Assembly: GCA_015056585.1 (NCBI GenBank)
Contig: SVFZ01000070.1
Coordinates: 1-64,000, forward strand
Direction: 5' to 3'
DNA from: Butyrivibrio sp.
Lineage (GTDB): Bacteria; Bacillota; Clostridia; Lachnospirales; Lachnospiraceae
DNA length: 64,000 bases
This document shows positions 35,508-46,200 of the stretch, in pieces. The position numbers and the translations under genes are program-made. Positions within the stretch are counted from its first letter, which is position 1. Every line of letters begins with the position of its first letter. Under the pieces are notes generated by a model. The model was not told the origin of the DNA. It saw nothing but the letters and a program-made list of their open reading frames with translations, and made no database searches.

Positions 35508-36110
35508 TTATGCTTCCTTCACATGAGTCTTGGACAGTGTTGGGAAGAGATTTGCCTTGTTAAGTGCAGGGCGAAGTGCATTGTAGATAACTACTGCAAG
35601 AACGGAGTTGATAACTGCGTTGATGATCGTTGCATATGTTGTTACTGCAAGAAGTGCACTTATAGCTGAGGCAGCTTTTTCTGCATTTGGGGTTAATAGT
35701 GTGAACCATACATATTTAAGGGCCGGTTCAAAGACACAGTTAAAGGCAAGACCTGCTATTGCTGCGATAGCAGACCATTTGATTATATAGGTCTTTTTGT
35801 GATCTTCTGTGATATTTGCAAGCTTGTGTGCTACAAGACCTACAACGAGGCCGATTACCAGCTTGCAGATAAAGGTTCTGGGTGCTGATGCAGCATATCC
35901 AAGTGTGATGTCTGCTATTGAAAGTCCAATCGCTCCTGAAAGTCCCCCGTAAAGTCCCCCTAAAAGCAATGCTCCAAGGACAACAAATGCATTACCTATA
36001 TGCACTTTTGTACCGGAAGCGTTGATTGCAGGAAAAACCGCATATCCCACGTAGCATAGAGCAGCCATTAGTCCTGCATAGGTAATCTTTTTGACATTGT
36101 CTGTTTTCAT
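35508..36110 (-). CDS. ECF transporter S component, probable vitamin uptake
   Basis: A 200-residue membrane protein with about six helices and the ECF S-component pattern: ITYAGLMAALCYVGYAVFP, HIGNAFVVLGALLLGGLYGGLSGAIG, DITLGYAASAPRTFICKLVIG. It would bind a vitamin and use the shared EcfAA'T module encoded elsewhere. A perfect AAGGAGGAG precedes the ATG, and a short TTCGCT/AGCGAA hairpin sits in the leader (36126-36142). It is divergent from a MocR-type gene; such pairs often concern vitamin B6, so pyridoxine is the leading guess, not shown by sequence. Confidence 0.82.
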   Translation of the reverse strand: MKTDNVKKITYAGLMAALCYVGYAVFPAINASGTKVHIGNAFVVLGALLLGGLYGGLSGAIGLSIADITLGYAASAPRTFICKLVIGLVVGLVAHKLANITEDHKKTYIIKWSAIAAIAGLAFNCVFEPALKYVWFTLLTPNAEKAASAISALLAVTTYATIINAVINSVLAVVIYNALRPALNKANLFPTLSKTHVKEA

Positions 36111-36256
36111 AATCTCCTCCTTGGTTTCGCTCTGGCAGCGAATATATTTTCATGTGTTTTGTTGACTTATAAACTTAAACTAATATATCATCTAACTGAC
36201 AATATTAAAAATATCAAAAACAGATTATTTTATATAACCAGATTGCAGGAGCGCTG

Positions 36257-37381
36257 ATGAATACAGATAAGAGATATCTCAAAGTATACGAGCAGGTCAG
36301 AGAAGATATAATAAATGGCAGATATCCGGTGGGGTCAAAGCTTCCCTCAAAGCGCGTAATGGCAGAATCCATGGGGATGAGCGTCATTACAATAGAGCAT
36401 GCCTATGAGCTTTTGTCAGAGGAAGGATATATTGTTCCAAGACAAAAGAGCGGCTACTTTGTATCCTTTGATGACAGTGATATTTATACCGGAAGTGAAA
36501 ACGGAAATCATTCAGTGCAGCAAAAAAATAAATCAAATTACGGTGTGAAACTTCCGGTGGCCTCAGATGCGGCAAAAAAAGAAGAGGGCAGGCTTTCAAG
36601 TAAAGCCGGTGAGCCCCGTTTTTCCTACTCAATCTATGCTAAAACTGTCAGAAAGGTTCTAAGTGACTTTGACGACTATATTATGCAAAAATCCCCAAAA
36701 AGTGGTCTACCTGAACTTAGAAGCGCAATTGCAGGGTATCTGATGAGGTCGAGAAGACTCAAGGTTTCACCTGAGCAGATTGTGGTGGGAGCAGGCGCAG
36801 AGTACCTTTATGGCCTTATCGTGCAGACCTTTGGAAGAAATCTTTTGTATGGAGTTGAGAGCCCTTCATATCAGAAAATTGCAAAAGTCTATGAGGCAGG
36901 CGGTGCAAAGATAAAAATGTTAAAACTAGGAAGAGATGGAATTGAGAGCGACGAACTGTGGGGCAGCAACGTGAATATCCTTCATATAACACCCTACAGG
37001 AGTTTCCCCAGTGGTGTTACGGCCTCAGCTTCAAAGAAGAGAGAATATCTTAAATGGAGCAGGAAAAACAGAGCCTATATTGTAGAGGATGATTTTGAAT
37101 CGGAGTTTACACCCAGCAGAAAACCGGAAGAGACTATTTTTTCTCTGGATGAAGAAGGCAGAGTTATCTACGTTAATACTTTTACCAGAACACTTGGAAG
37201 CAATGTCAGGTGCGCATATATGGTGCTTCCTGCGCAGCTTGTGGAGGAGTTCGATAACAAGATCGGATTCTATGAATGTCCGGTCCCTACGCTGGATCAG
37301 CTTGTGGTTGCAAGTCTTTTGGACAGCGGAGCATTTGAGAGACATATCAATAAGGTCAGAAGATATAACAGAAATATATGA
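36257..37381 (+). CDS. MocR/GntR-type regulator with defective, truncated aminotransferase domain
   Basis: A 374-residue protein with an N-terminal GntR winged helix (about 8-75; GRYPVGSKLPSKRVMAESMGMS) and a fold-I aminotransferase-like domain (about 110-374). MocR regulators are normally about 450-490 residues and bind PLP by a lysine in a TFSKTL motif. Here the motif reads TFTRTLGSN (about 316-324), with Arg replacing Lys, and the protein stops at RYNRN, where homologues continue about 80-100 residues. No frame downstream restores the missing part. The DDFESEF motif is kept. It probably controls the divergent ECF gene, but cannot form the usual PLP aldimine. Confidence 0.82.
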   Translation: MNTDKRYLKVYEQVREDIINGRYPVGSKLPSKRVMAESMGMSVITIEHAYELLSEEGYIVPRQKSGYFVSFDDSDIYTGSENGNHSVQQKNKSNYGVKLPVASDAAKKEEGRLSSKAGEPRFSYSIYAKTVRKVLSDFDDYIMQKSPKSGLPELRSAIAGYLMRSRRLKVSPEQIVVGAGAEYLYGLIVQTFGRNLLYGVESPSYQKIAKVYEAGGAKIKMLKLGRDGIESDELWGSNVNILHITPYRSFPSGVTASASKKREYLKWSRKNRAYIVEDDFESEFTPSRKPEETIFSLDEEGRVIYVNTFTRTLGSNVRCAYMVLPAQLVEEFDNKIGFYECPVPTLDQLVVASLLDSGAFERHINKVRRYNRNI

Positions 37382-37384
37382 TAA

Positions 37385-37408
37385 GCATCAGATTATCTGA
37401 TTTTTTTT
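37385..37408 (+). terminator. Weak terminator after the MocR-type gene
   Basis: ATCAG and CTGAT arms around ATTAT, followed by eight T, begin three bases after the stop codon. The T run supports a true gene end here. Confidence 0.55.
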
Positions 37409-37508
37409 AAAAACTTGGTTTGAGAATGTAACTTCGGACTATTATACGATATAATATATTGTATCTATATGATATTGCGCTGATAACATATATTCCAGAG
37501 GTGACCTT

Positions 37509-39662
37509 ATGCAGGCTAATAATCTTCCCCTGACAAAAGAAAATGAGCAACGAGATGATCTTACAGGGCTTCTTAACTTAAATGGGGCATTACAACATAT
37601 CCAGCATCATTCGCAGGATAATGATGGCGGATATTCTGTTATTGTCTATTTAAATGTTATGAACTTCAAGTCCTTTAATCAGCAATATGGCTTCGTAGGA
37701 GGAAATGAGTATTTAAGAGGTATTGCCGGTGAAATTCAAAGCATTTTTTCCGGTGATGAGATTGCAAGAACCGGTGGAGATCAGTTCATCATCTTATCAA
37801 AAAAACTCACAGCTGATTCTATACCTGAAAAACTTGAACAGGTAAGGACTGCCGCTCATAAATATGAGAGGGCTCTTACTATGCGCATAAAAGCCGGAAT
37901 ATACATTTCTGACGGCAATGAGCCGGATCCCGTTATCATGATTGACAGAGCAAAGATTGCCTGCGACGCTATTATAAAGGTCTATGACAAATTTGAAAAT
38001 TTCTATGATGATGATCTGAAAAAGAGAAATGACCTTAGGCAGTACGTTATTGATAATTTTGCCAAGGCCTTTGAGCAGCACTACTTTAAGGTGTATTACC
38101 AAAAAGAAGTGAGAGCCCTGACGGAAAAGGTATGTGGATATGAGGCTTTGGCAAGATGGATAGATCCGGTGTACGGAATGATATCACCTGCTATTTTTGT
38201 TGGAGTTCTTGAGGATGTTCATTTGATCCATAAGCTGGACCTGTACATGATAGAACGGGTCTGCAGAGAACTTAGGGATGATATTGATTATGGAATGGCG
38301 GTGGTGCCAATCTCGGTAAACCTGTCCCAGTTGGATTTTGAGTTATGTGATATAAAAGCTGAGGTGGACAGATGCAGGGCAAAATACGATATTCCTCCGT
38401 ATCTTCTGAATATAGAGATAACGGAAAGTGCCATTGCTTCAGGTGAAACTTTTCTTAATGATCAGATCAATCGTTTCAGAGAAGAGGGTTATCAGGTCTG
38501 GATGGATGATTTTGGCGCCGGTTACAGTTCTTTAAACAACTTAAAGACCTATGACTTCGATGTGCTTAAGATTGATATGAATTTCCTAAGGTCGTTCGAT
38601 ACAAATAAAAGGTCTAAGGTTATTTTAGCTACTATAATCAATATGGCAAAAGAGCTTGGTATGCACACTCTGGCAGAGGGTGTAGAGACCAGGGAACAGT
38701 TCGAGTTCCTTAGGGGAATAGGCTGTGAAAAGATGCAGGGATATCTTTTTGGAAAGCCCAAACCCTATGAAGATTTTGTAAGGCCTGATGAGTTCACATT
38801 TGAGCATTGTGAAGACGTTAAATATAAGGCATATTACAGAAGTATTGGTGCGATTAATGTTCTGGGAAACACTCCTCTTAGGGATAAGAATATGGATGTG
38901 TTCAACAATCTTCCGATTGCATTATTGGAGCTGACGGACAGCACCTCTACGGCTTTGTATGTAAATGATGCCTACAAGATGTTTTTAAGCTCGCTTGGAG
39001 TAAAAGGGACCGATGCTGAATACAGCAGAATAGAATTTGCCGGAATGTCTGATTTTAAGAAACTTCGCTCCGCAGCTCGCAGTGCTGAGTTGTCACCCTC
39101 AAAGAGATCGGAAGTGGATTTTGTTGTTAACGGTAGTCTGGTTAATACAAAAATCAGATTCATTGCAAGGGAAGGTGAAAAGATTGCTTGTGCATTGGTA
39201 TCCAGAAATATGTCACTAAATTCCGATGAGAATAAGCTGGCTGAAAATGTACATGTAGCCATGGCCCATGTGTTTAATCAGTACTTTAGAGTAGATCTGT
39301 ATGATGATAACGGAACTGTTGAAAATGTTTTTCTGAATTCTAATCAGATTCCTGTGGCGGATGAAGAACCTAATGCTGTGAGGGCAGTACAGCGTTATTC
39401 CAATATGTATCTGTTTCCAGAGGAAAGGGAGCGCTTTAGAAAGTTTTATGATATCCCAAGTGTATTGGATCGGGTAAAAGAGAAAGGCGCAGATTATATC
39501 GTGGATTATTTTCATTCCGCTATCCCGGGAGATGATGGCAGAATGCAGATGTACATGATCCTTCCTTTCAACTATAATGGTAGTTGGAAGTACATTTCAT
39601 GCTGCAGATATGCGGATGAAATTAATGATGAGCTTAAATATGGTAAATACGGTACTTCCTGA
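37509..39662 (+). CDS. GGDEF-EAL protein: degenerate cyclase domain, intact phosphodiesterase domain
   Basis: A 717-residue cytosolic protein. GGDEF domain at about 15-170 with the active site altered to GGDQF (89-93), so it is probably catalytically inactive or GTP-binding only. EAL domain at about 185-430 with all key motifs: YEALARW (211-217), NLSQLDF, EITES, DDFGAGYSS, KIDMNFL, AEGVET and MQGYLFGKP. The C-terminal third (about 450-717) has a PAS-like segment of unknown ligand. It should degrade c-di-GMP. Promoter not clear; AGAGGTGA precedes the ATG. Confidence 0.9.
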   Translation: MQANNLPLTKENEQRDDLTGLLNLNGALQHIQHHSQDNDGGYSVIVYLNVMNFKSFNQQYGFVGGNEYLRGIAGEIQSIFSGDEIARTGGDQFIILSKKLTADSIPEKLEQVRTAAHKYERALTMRIKAGIYISDGNEPDPVIMIDRAKIACDAIIKVYDKFENFYDDDLKKRNDLRQYVIDNFAKAFEQHYFKVYYQKEVRALTEKVCGYEALARWIDPVYGMISPAIFVGVLEDVHLIHKLDLYMIERVCRELRDDIDYGMAVVPISVNLSQLDFELCDIKAEVDRCRAKYDIPPYLLNIEITESAIASGETFLNDQINRFREEGYQVWMDDFGAGYSSLNNLKTYDFDVLKIDMNFLRSFDTNKRSKVILATIINMAKELGMHTLAEGVETREQFEFLRGIGCEKMQGYLFGKPKPYEDFVRPDEFTFEHCEDVKYKAYYRSIGAINVLGNTPLRDKNMDVFNNLPIALLELTDSTSTALYVNDAYKMFLSSLGVKGTDAEYSRIEFAGMSDFKKLRSAARSAELSPSKRSEVDFVVNGSLVNTKIRFIAREGEKIACALVSRNMSLNSDENKLAENVHVAMAHVFNQYFRVDLYDDNGTVENVFLNSNQIPVADEEPNAVRAVQRYSNMYLFPEERERFRKFYDIPSVLDRVKEKGADYIVDYFHSAIPGDDGRMQMYMILPFNYNGSWKYISCCRYADEINDELKYGKYGTS

Positions 39663-39698
39663 ATATATAAAAAATAATCCTGAAAGTGGAAGTACAAA

Positions 39699-42600
39699 AT
39701 GCTAAAGTTTTGTTTTGGGGCATCGGGTGCAGGCAAGAGCACCAGAATTTATGAGGAAATAATAAGACGGAGCTTTGATGAGCCTGATACTGATTTTATC
39801 ATCATCGTTCCGGATCAGTTCACTATGCAGACTCAGAAGGATGTAGTCAGAATGCACCCTTCACATGCAATTATGAACATTGATGTGCTGAGCTTTGGAC
39901 GGCTTTCTCACAGAATTTTTGAGGAAGTCGGACTTAGCTCTTTTTCTGTGCTGGATGATGTGGGCAAGAGCCTGATACTGCGCAGAGTTGCAGATATGCT
40001 TGGGGACAGACTTCCTGTAATCGGCAGCAATATGCATAAAACCGGCTATATTGACGAGGTAAAGTCCACTATCTCTGAATTTATGATGTATGGAATCGGG
40101 GATAAGGAACTTGCAATCCTGGAGGAAAAGACTATCACCAAAGGGGGACTTAACTCAAAGATTAAAGACTTAAGGCTTCTTTACAGCGAGTTCCATAAAT
40201 ATATATCGGGAAAATACATAACCACAGAAGAAACACTTGATATTTTATGCTCTTCAATTCCAAAGTCTTCCCTTGTAAAAAATGCAGTCATTGTTTTCGA
40301 TGGATTTACCGGTTTTACACCGATCCAATACAGGGTTATTGAAAAACTTCTTATGACATCTAAAGAAGTTCTTATTTCAGTTACCATTGATCCAAAGGAA
40401 AACCCTTATGATCATGGCTTTGAGCAGCAGGAGCTTTTTGCCCTCAGCAAGAAAACCGTCCGGGATCTTAAGAAGATCGAAGCGGCTCTTTCTTTGGAAA
40501 AAGATGAAAAACAAAAGGGAAAAGCGGATGATATTTTTATAAAGGCTGATGTGGTAAAACGCCTTGAAAAGAATCCATCACTGGCATTTTTGGAACAGAA
40601 TCTTTTTAGATACAACTCAAATACATATGAGAATGAGCCGGAGGAAATAGAGATCTTTGAGGCTTCTACACCTGCAACAGAAATCAGACAGGTGATGATA
40701 AAGATATCTGATGCTATACGAAATAAGGGCTATGCCTATAGGGATATTGCAATTGTCTGCGGATCTTTGGAGGAGTACTCAGACCTGATTGGTATATCGG
40801 CAGAGAAGTTTGATATACCTGTTTATATTGATCAGAATATAAGTCTTTTGCTTAATCCGTTTATTGAATATATAACAAGTGCTATCAATATTGTCATCGG
40901 CAATTTCAAGTATGATGATGTATTTCATTATATGCGGAGTGGTATGACTGTATTTTCCAGAGAAGATACGGATATTTTGGAAAACTATGTAAGAGCCCTT
41001 GGAATAAAAGGACAGAAGCAGTGGAATGACCGATTCTCCAGGCACATGCCCAAAAGATTCAGAAGGAAAAAAGGATCCTCAGAAAGTGCAAGGGAAGTAG
41101 CTCTGATGGAGAAACTTGAAGGCATGAGAGAGGCTATCAGTGGTCAGCTTGCGCCGCTTTTTGATGCAAAGAACAAGACGGCAAAGGAGATAACTTTATC
41201 CCTCATTGACGTTATTGAGAAAAATGAATGCCTCGCAAAGCTTGACGAATACAAGGAGATGTTCAGGCAGCAGGGGAACCTGAAAAAAGCCAAAGAATAT
41301 GACCAGATATATGAAAAGATCATGACCCTTCTAAGGCAGATAATGGAGCTTATAGGAGACGATGAGCTTACTATGTCTGAGTATAAGGATATCTTAAGTG
41401 CGGGCTTTGGCGAAATAGAGGTAGGAACCATTCCGCAGGACGTTGACAGGATAATTGTGGGTGATATCGAAAGGACAAGGCTAAAAGAGATAAAGCTCTT
41501 GTTCTTTGTAGGTGTAAGTGATGGAGCAATTCCTTCAAATACGGGGAGCGGAGGAATTCTCTCTGACATAGACAGGGAATTTTTATCCGGTCTTGATGAG
41601 AATATTTCACTGGCACCAACGCCAAGGCAGCAGATGTATATCCAGAGGCTCTATCTGTATATGAACCTTACAAAACCAACGGATAAGCTGTATCTGTCCT
41701 ATCCGCAGATGGATAATGCGGGAAAGTCTCTTAAATGTGCATACCTTGTGCCAAAGTTACTTCAGATGTTTCCGCTTCTTAAGGTTAAAAGACCTGAGGA
41801 TGGGGATTTTGAAAGCCAGAATGTCAGCAAGAGAGACAGTCTTGAAAATGTAGCTGCTCTTATGAGGAAGTTTGCTGAAGGGCAGCTGTCCGAATGTGAA
41901 GAGACAGAGTTTTTTACTCTATACAGCGTACTTAAAAAGCATAGCGGTGCTGAAGAAACACTCAGAAATCTCGCAGACGCAGCTTTTTCTCACTATGAGT
42001 CAAGGCCTTTGTCAGAAGCCGTTGCAAGGGCTTTGTACGGGGCTACGCTGGAGATGAGCGTCAGCAGGCTTGAGATGTTTGCAGCCTGCAGTTATGCGCA
42101 TTTTCTAAGGTATGGGCTGGGACTGACAGAGAGAGAGGAATTTGATTTTGATGTTTCTGACCTTGGAAATGTGTTCCACGATGTATTGGAAAAATATACC
42201 GCTGAGATCATAGGAAGGAATATAGACTGGAGAAAGCTGTCCCAAGAGGATTCTGATGAAATATTAAATAAAGCTTTAACAGAATGTACGGATGGATATC
42301 GTGACACTATCCTTCACAGCAGTGCCCGTAACCAGGCCATGATCGACAGGATCAGGAGAATACTTACAAGAACGGTTGATACTTTAAAATATCAGATTGA
42401 AAAGGGCAAATTTAATCCGGCATTTCTTGAGATGGATTTCAGAGAAGCTCAAAGCCTTAATGAGATGAATATTTCTCTGGAGGATGATGAGAAACAGCGT
42501 ATTTTGGGCGAAATTAAGCTTCGTGGAAGGATTGACCGAGTTGATCTATATGAGGACGATGAAAAGGTCTATGTAAAGGTCATAGATTTTAAATCCGGCA

Positions 42601-43196
42601 AGAAACAGTTTTCCATAGCGTCGCTGTACTATGGACTGCAGCTTCAGCTTGTAATGTACATGGACGTGGCTCTGGCTGTGCAAAAGAAACAAAACAGCAG
42701 CAAAGAAGCTGTTCCTGCAGCGATTCTTTATTACCATGTGGATGATCCCATGGCACAGGGAACTGCGGATATGAGAACAGATGATATCAATCAGGCTATC
42801 AGAGAACAACTCAAAATGACCGGACTGGTCAGTGAAAACATGGACATTGTTCAGATGCTGGATGAGGGCATAAATTCTAAATCTGACATCATTCCGGTGG
42901 GTATAAAGAAGGATGGAAACTTTACTGCCGCGTCACAGACTATTACGCCTTCGGACTATGCAGCGCTGCGGGCATATGCAAATGACAAGATAAAAGAATT
43001 TGGCCGCAGAATCCTTACGGGGGATATTACAGTGGATCCTTACGAAAAGGGACAGGCTTCCTCCTGCCGCTATTGCCCGTACAGATCAATATGCGGTTTT
43101 GACAAAAAGATTCCCGGTTATGAGATGAGATCACTGGAGCTTACGGACGATGCTGCCAAAGATCTCATAGTAAACATGTACAAAGCAGACCAGTGA
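39699..43196 (+). CDS. addB: Helicase-exonuclease AddAB subunit AddB
   Basis: A 1165-residue protein. N-terminal Walker A-like GASGAGKST (8-16), a degenerate helicase body, and a C-terminal RecB-type nuclease domain with VKVIDFKSGKK (about 963-973). The four Cys iron-sulphur staple is visible as one Cys in FAACSYAHFLRYGL (about 790s) plus CRYCPYRSIC near 1115-1125. AddB with AddA resects double-strand breaks and recognises Chi. The order addB-addA is that of other Firmicutes; addA starts 69 bases later. Confidence 0.95.
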   Translation: MLKFCFGASGAGKSTRIYEEIIRRSFDEPDTDFIIIVPDQFTMQTQKDVVRMHPSHAIMNIDVLSFGRLSHRIFEEVGLSSFSVLDDVGKSLILRRVADMLGDRLPVIGSNMHKTGYIDEVKSTISEFMMYGIGDKELAILEEKTITKGGLNSKIKDLRLLYSEFHKYISGKYITTEETLDILCSSIPKSSLVKNAVIVFDGFTGFTPIQYRVIEKLLMTSKEVLISVTIDPKENPYDHGFEQQELFALSKKTVRDLKKIEAALSLEKDEKQKGKADDIFIKADVVKRLEKNPSLAFLEQNLFRYNSNTYENEPEEIEIFEASTPATEIRQVMIKISDAIRNKGYAYRDIAIVCGSLEEYSDLIGISAEKFDIPVYIDQNISLLLNPFIEYITSAINIVIGNFKYDDVFHYMRSGMTVFSREDTDILENYVRALGIKGQKQWNDRFSRHMPKRFRRKKGSSESAREVALMEKLEGMREAISGQLAPLFDAKNKTAKEITLSLIDVIEKNECLAKLDEYKEMFRQQGNLKKAKEYDQIYEKIMTLLRQIMELIGDDELTMSEYKDILSAGFGEIEVGTIPQDVDRIIVGDIERTRLKEIKLLFFVGVSDGAIPSNTGSGGILSDIDREFLSGLDENISLAPTPRQQMYIQRLYLYMNLTKPTDKLYLSYPQMDNAGKSLKCAYLVPKLLQMFPLLKVKRPEDGDFESQNVSKRDSLENVAALMRKFAEGQLSECEETEFFTLYSVLKKHSGAEETLRNLADAAFSHYESRPLSEAVARALYGATLEMSVSRLEMFAACSYAHFLRYGLGLTEREEFDFDVSDLGNVFHDVLEKYTAEIIGRNIDWRKLSQEDSDEILNKALTECTDGYRDTILHSSARNQAMIDRIRRILTRTVDTLKYQIEKGKFNPAFLEMDFREAQSLNEMNISLEDDEKQRILGEIKLRGRIDRVDLYEDDEKVYVKVIDFKSGKKQFSIASLYYGLQLQLVMYMDVALAVQKKQNSSKEAVPAAILYYHVDDPMAQGTADMRTDDINQAIREQLKMTGLVSENMDIVQMLDEGINSKSDIIPVGIKKDGNFTAASQTITPSDYAALRAYANDKIKEFGRRILTGDITVDPYEKGQASSCRYCPYRSICGFDKKIPGYEMRSLELTDDAAKDLIVNMYKADQ

Positions 43197-43265
43197 TTTG
43201 AAATACATGTGAAAGTGAAGATTATGGTGAAAAATTAAATCTAAAATAAATAATTACGAGGATAT

Positions 43266-46200
43266 ATGGGAGTAACATTTACTGAAGAACAACAGGCGGT
43301 AATTGACGCCAGAAAATGTAATATACTGGTTTCCGCAGCAGCCGGCTCCGGAAAGACAGCTGTGCTTGTTGAGAGAATCATTCAGATGATCGGTTCCGAT
43401 ACGGATATCGACCATCTTCTTGTGGTGACTTTCACAAAGGCAGCTGCTTCGCAAATGAGGGAAAAAATAACAGCTGCCATACAGGAGAGACTTTTAAAAG
43501 ATCCTGACAACAGGCACCTTCAGAAGCAGGAAACGCTTATTCACAATGCTCAGATCACAACCATAGACTCATTTTGCCAATATGTCCTTAGAAACAATTT
43601 TAATGTAATTGGAATTGATCCTTCATTCCACGTAGGGGACGATGGAGAGATGCGTCTTTTGCAGGAAGAGGTAATGTCGCAGCTTCTTGAAGAAGAGTAT
43701 GCGCTGGCATTTGAGAATCAAAATGGTGATGGCGAAAATACAGATGTTCAGGAAAATGAGGGCTCGGATTTTCTGTACTGTATGGACTATTTTGGCACAG
43801 GTCATAATGACAGGAAGGTTGAGGAATATATTCTGCAGCTTTACAGATTTGCTATGAGTATGCCCTGGCCTGAGGATTGGATAAATGAGAGAGCATCCGA
43901 CTATGATGTGCAGGGGCGTGAGGCTTCTGAGCTTTCTTTTATACAAAGCTGTGTATCTCTGGCAAAGCTGCGCATAAAAGAAATGCTTTTAAATCTTGAA
44001 ACTGCAGAGGCTGTTTGCTGCGAAAGTGACGGCCCTTACAGCTACGGACCAACTCTTGACAGCGACAAAAGTGCAGTGGAAGCGCTTCTTCGATATGATA
44101 CCTACGATGACCTGTTTGACGGTCTTCGGACCACTTACTTCGAAAAACTAAAGCCCATAAGGGATAACAGTGTAAATCCTGACAAAAAGGAATACGTTCA
44201 AAAGCTGAGGGACAAAGTAAAAAAGGAAGTGCAGAACCTGACCAATGTTTATTTTGCGCTCCCTCTTGAAACGTTGATTGATCAGATGAAACTTTGCGAC
44301 AGGGCTGTTAAGGAACTTTGCAGGCTTACGCTTAAGTTTAAAGCTCTTTTTGATGAGAAAAAGAGGGAAAAGCAGATAATTGATTTCTCTGATATGGAAC
44401 ATTTTGCGCTGCAAATACTGGTGGAACATCCATCAAAAGAAGAGTGTGAAGGCCTTTCCGTAAATGAGATAATCGATAAATGCCGCCCGTCCACTGTGGC
44501 TTACGAATACAGGGATTATTACAAAGAGGTGCTGATAGATGAGTATCAGGACTCAAATAATGTCCAGGAGCTTATCCTTAAATCAATTTCCGGTGATGAG
44601 CCCGATGTATCTGAAAGATTCATGGTAGGTGATGTTAAACAAAGTATTTATAAGTTCAGACTGGCAAGACCTGAGATCTTCATGGAAAAGCTTGACAGTT
44701 ACAGAAAGGAAATCGGATCAAAGAATCGTCGCATTGACCTGCACAAGAATTTCCGAAGCAGAAAAGAAGTTCTCGAGATAACAAACTATATTTTTGAAAA
44801 GATAATGGGAAGAGACCTGGGAAACGTGGACTATGACCTGGATGCCAGGCTGGTTACCGGGGCTGTCTATGAAGAACCTGTGATGAATGTGGACCCGGAA
44901 ATAATAATGTTTGATGCCGCAAACGACCCGGGGAGCGAGCTTTCCGATTATGATCCCAGGGAAAAAGAGGCTCTTGTAATATCAGAGCGTATCCATGAGC
45001 TGATTAGAGAGAACAGGGAGCTTAAATACAGGGATATTGTTATACTTTTGAGATCGCTGTCAGGATGGGATGAGGTCTTTAAGAAAGTACTGGAAGATCA
45101 GGGCATTCCGGCTTACATAGAGTCCAAGAGCGGATACTTTGATGCCGGTGAAGTTGCCACAATGCTTGATCTTCTTACTATCATTGATAATCCAAGCATA
45201 GATATTCCACTTGTAAGTGTTATGCACTCGATAATTGGTGGCTTTTCCGATGAGGAACTGGCGGATTTGAAGATTCTTACAGGCTCTGATGAGGATGCCT
45301 CGTTAGAGGACTCTTTTTACTGTGCACTCAAGGCTCTTCTAAAGAAAGGACGCCCTGATACGCATTTTTATGAGGATGGGACAAAGACAGAAAAGGCCGT
45401 GGCTATTTCTGAAACCGACAAGCTTTTGGAAAAGGTTTTAAAATTTGTTGAGTTCATAGAGGATCTTCGAACAAGGTCGGTTTATACGCCTGTCCATGAG
45501 CTTTTGCAGTATATTGTGGCATCCACCGGCTTTGATAACTATTGTCTGGCGCTTCCTCAGGGAAGCCAGAGAAAGGCAAATCTTGATCAGCTCCTTGAAA
45601 AAGCACTTGCCTTTGAAAAAACGTCATTTAAGGGACTTTTTCATTTTGTCAGGTATATAGAGCACATGAAAGTTGTGCAGGTGGACTACGGCGAAGCAGG
45701 AATACTCGACGAAAATGCCGATGTAGTCCGCATTATGAGTATTCATAAGAGCAAGGGTCTTGAATTTCCAGTTGTTTTCGTGGCAGGAACCACTAAGACC
45801 TTCAATAAGATGGACACCCTGGGAGATCTAGTAGTTGATATGGATCAGGGGCTTGGAGTTAAGTGCATTGATTTAGAGAACAGGGTTAAGTATGACACGC
45901 TTAAAAGACTGATGATCTCCGATAAAATGCAGATCGACAATATCGGTGAGGAACTTAGGGTTTTATACGTTGCACTTACAAGGGCAAAAGAGAAGCTTAT
46001 AATAACAGGCTGCGTAAAAGGTCTTACAGATGAAATAACCGCGGATTTAAAGGCTCTTCCGTTGATTTCGAAGGCCGGAGCTCTTTTGCCGTATTCAAAC
46101 AGGTCATCGGCCGGAAGCTATTTTGAAATGATCCTTTTATCGGTGATAAGGCATCCGGCTTTTGAGAAAGTTTTGGATAAGCTGGAAATTGCGAAGGATA

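Noticed and set aside
35457-35669. Cys-rich 70-residue plus-strand frame inside the ECF gene region
   Set aside because: It is the antisense of the terminator and the ECF S-component coding sequence; it has no ribosome site.
37379-37500. Frameshift as explanation for the short MocR-type protein
   Set aside because: The other frames after 37381 end within a few codons, and none continues with MocR-like sequence; a terminator follows at once. The truncation is therefore real in this sequence.
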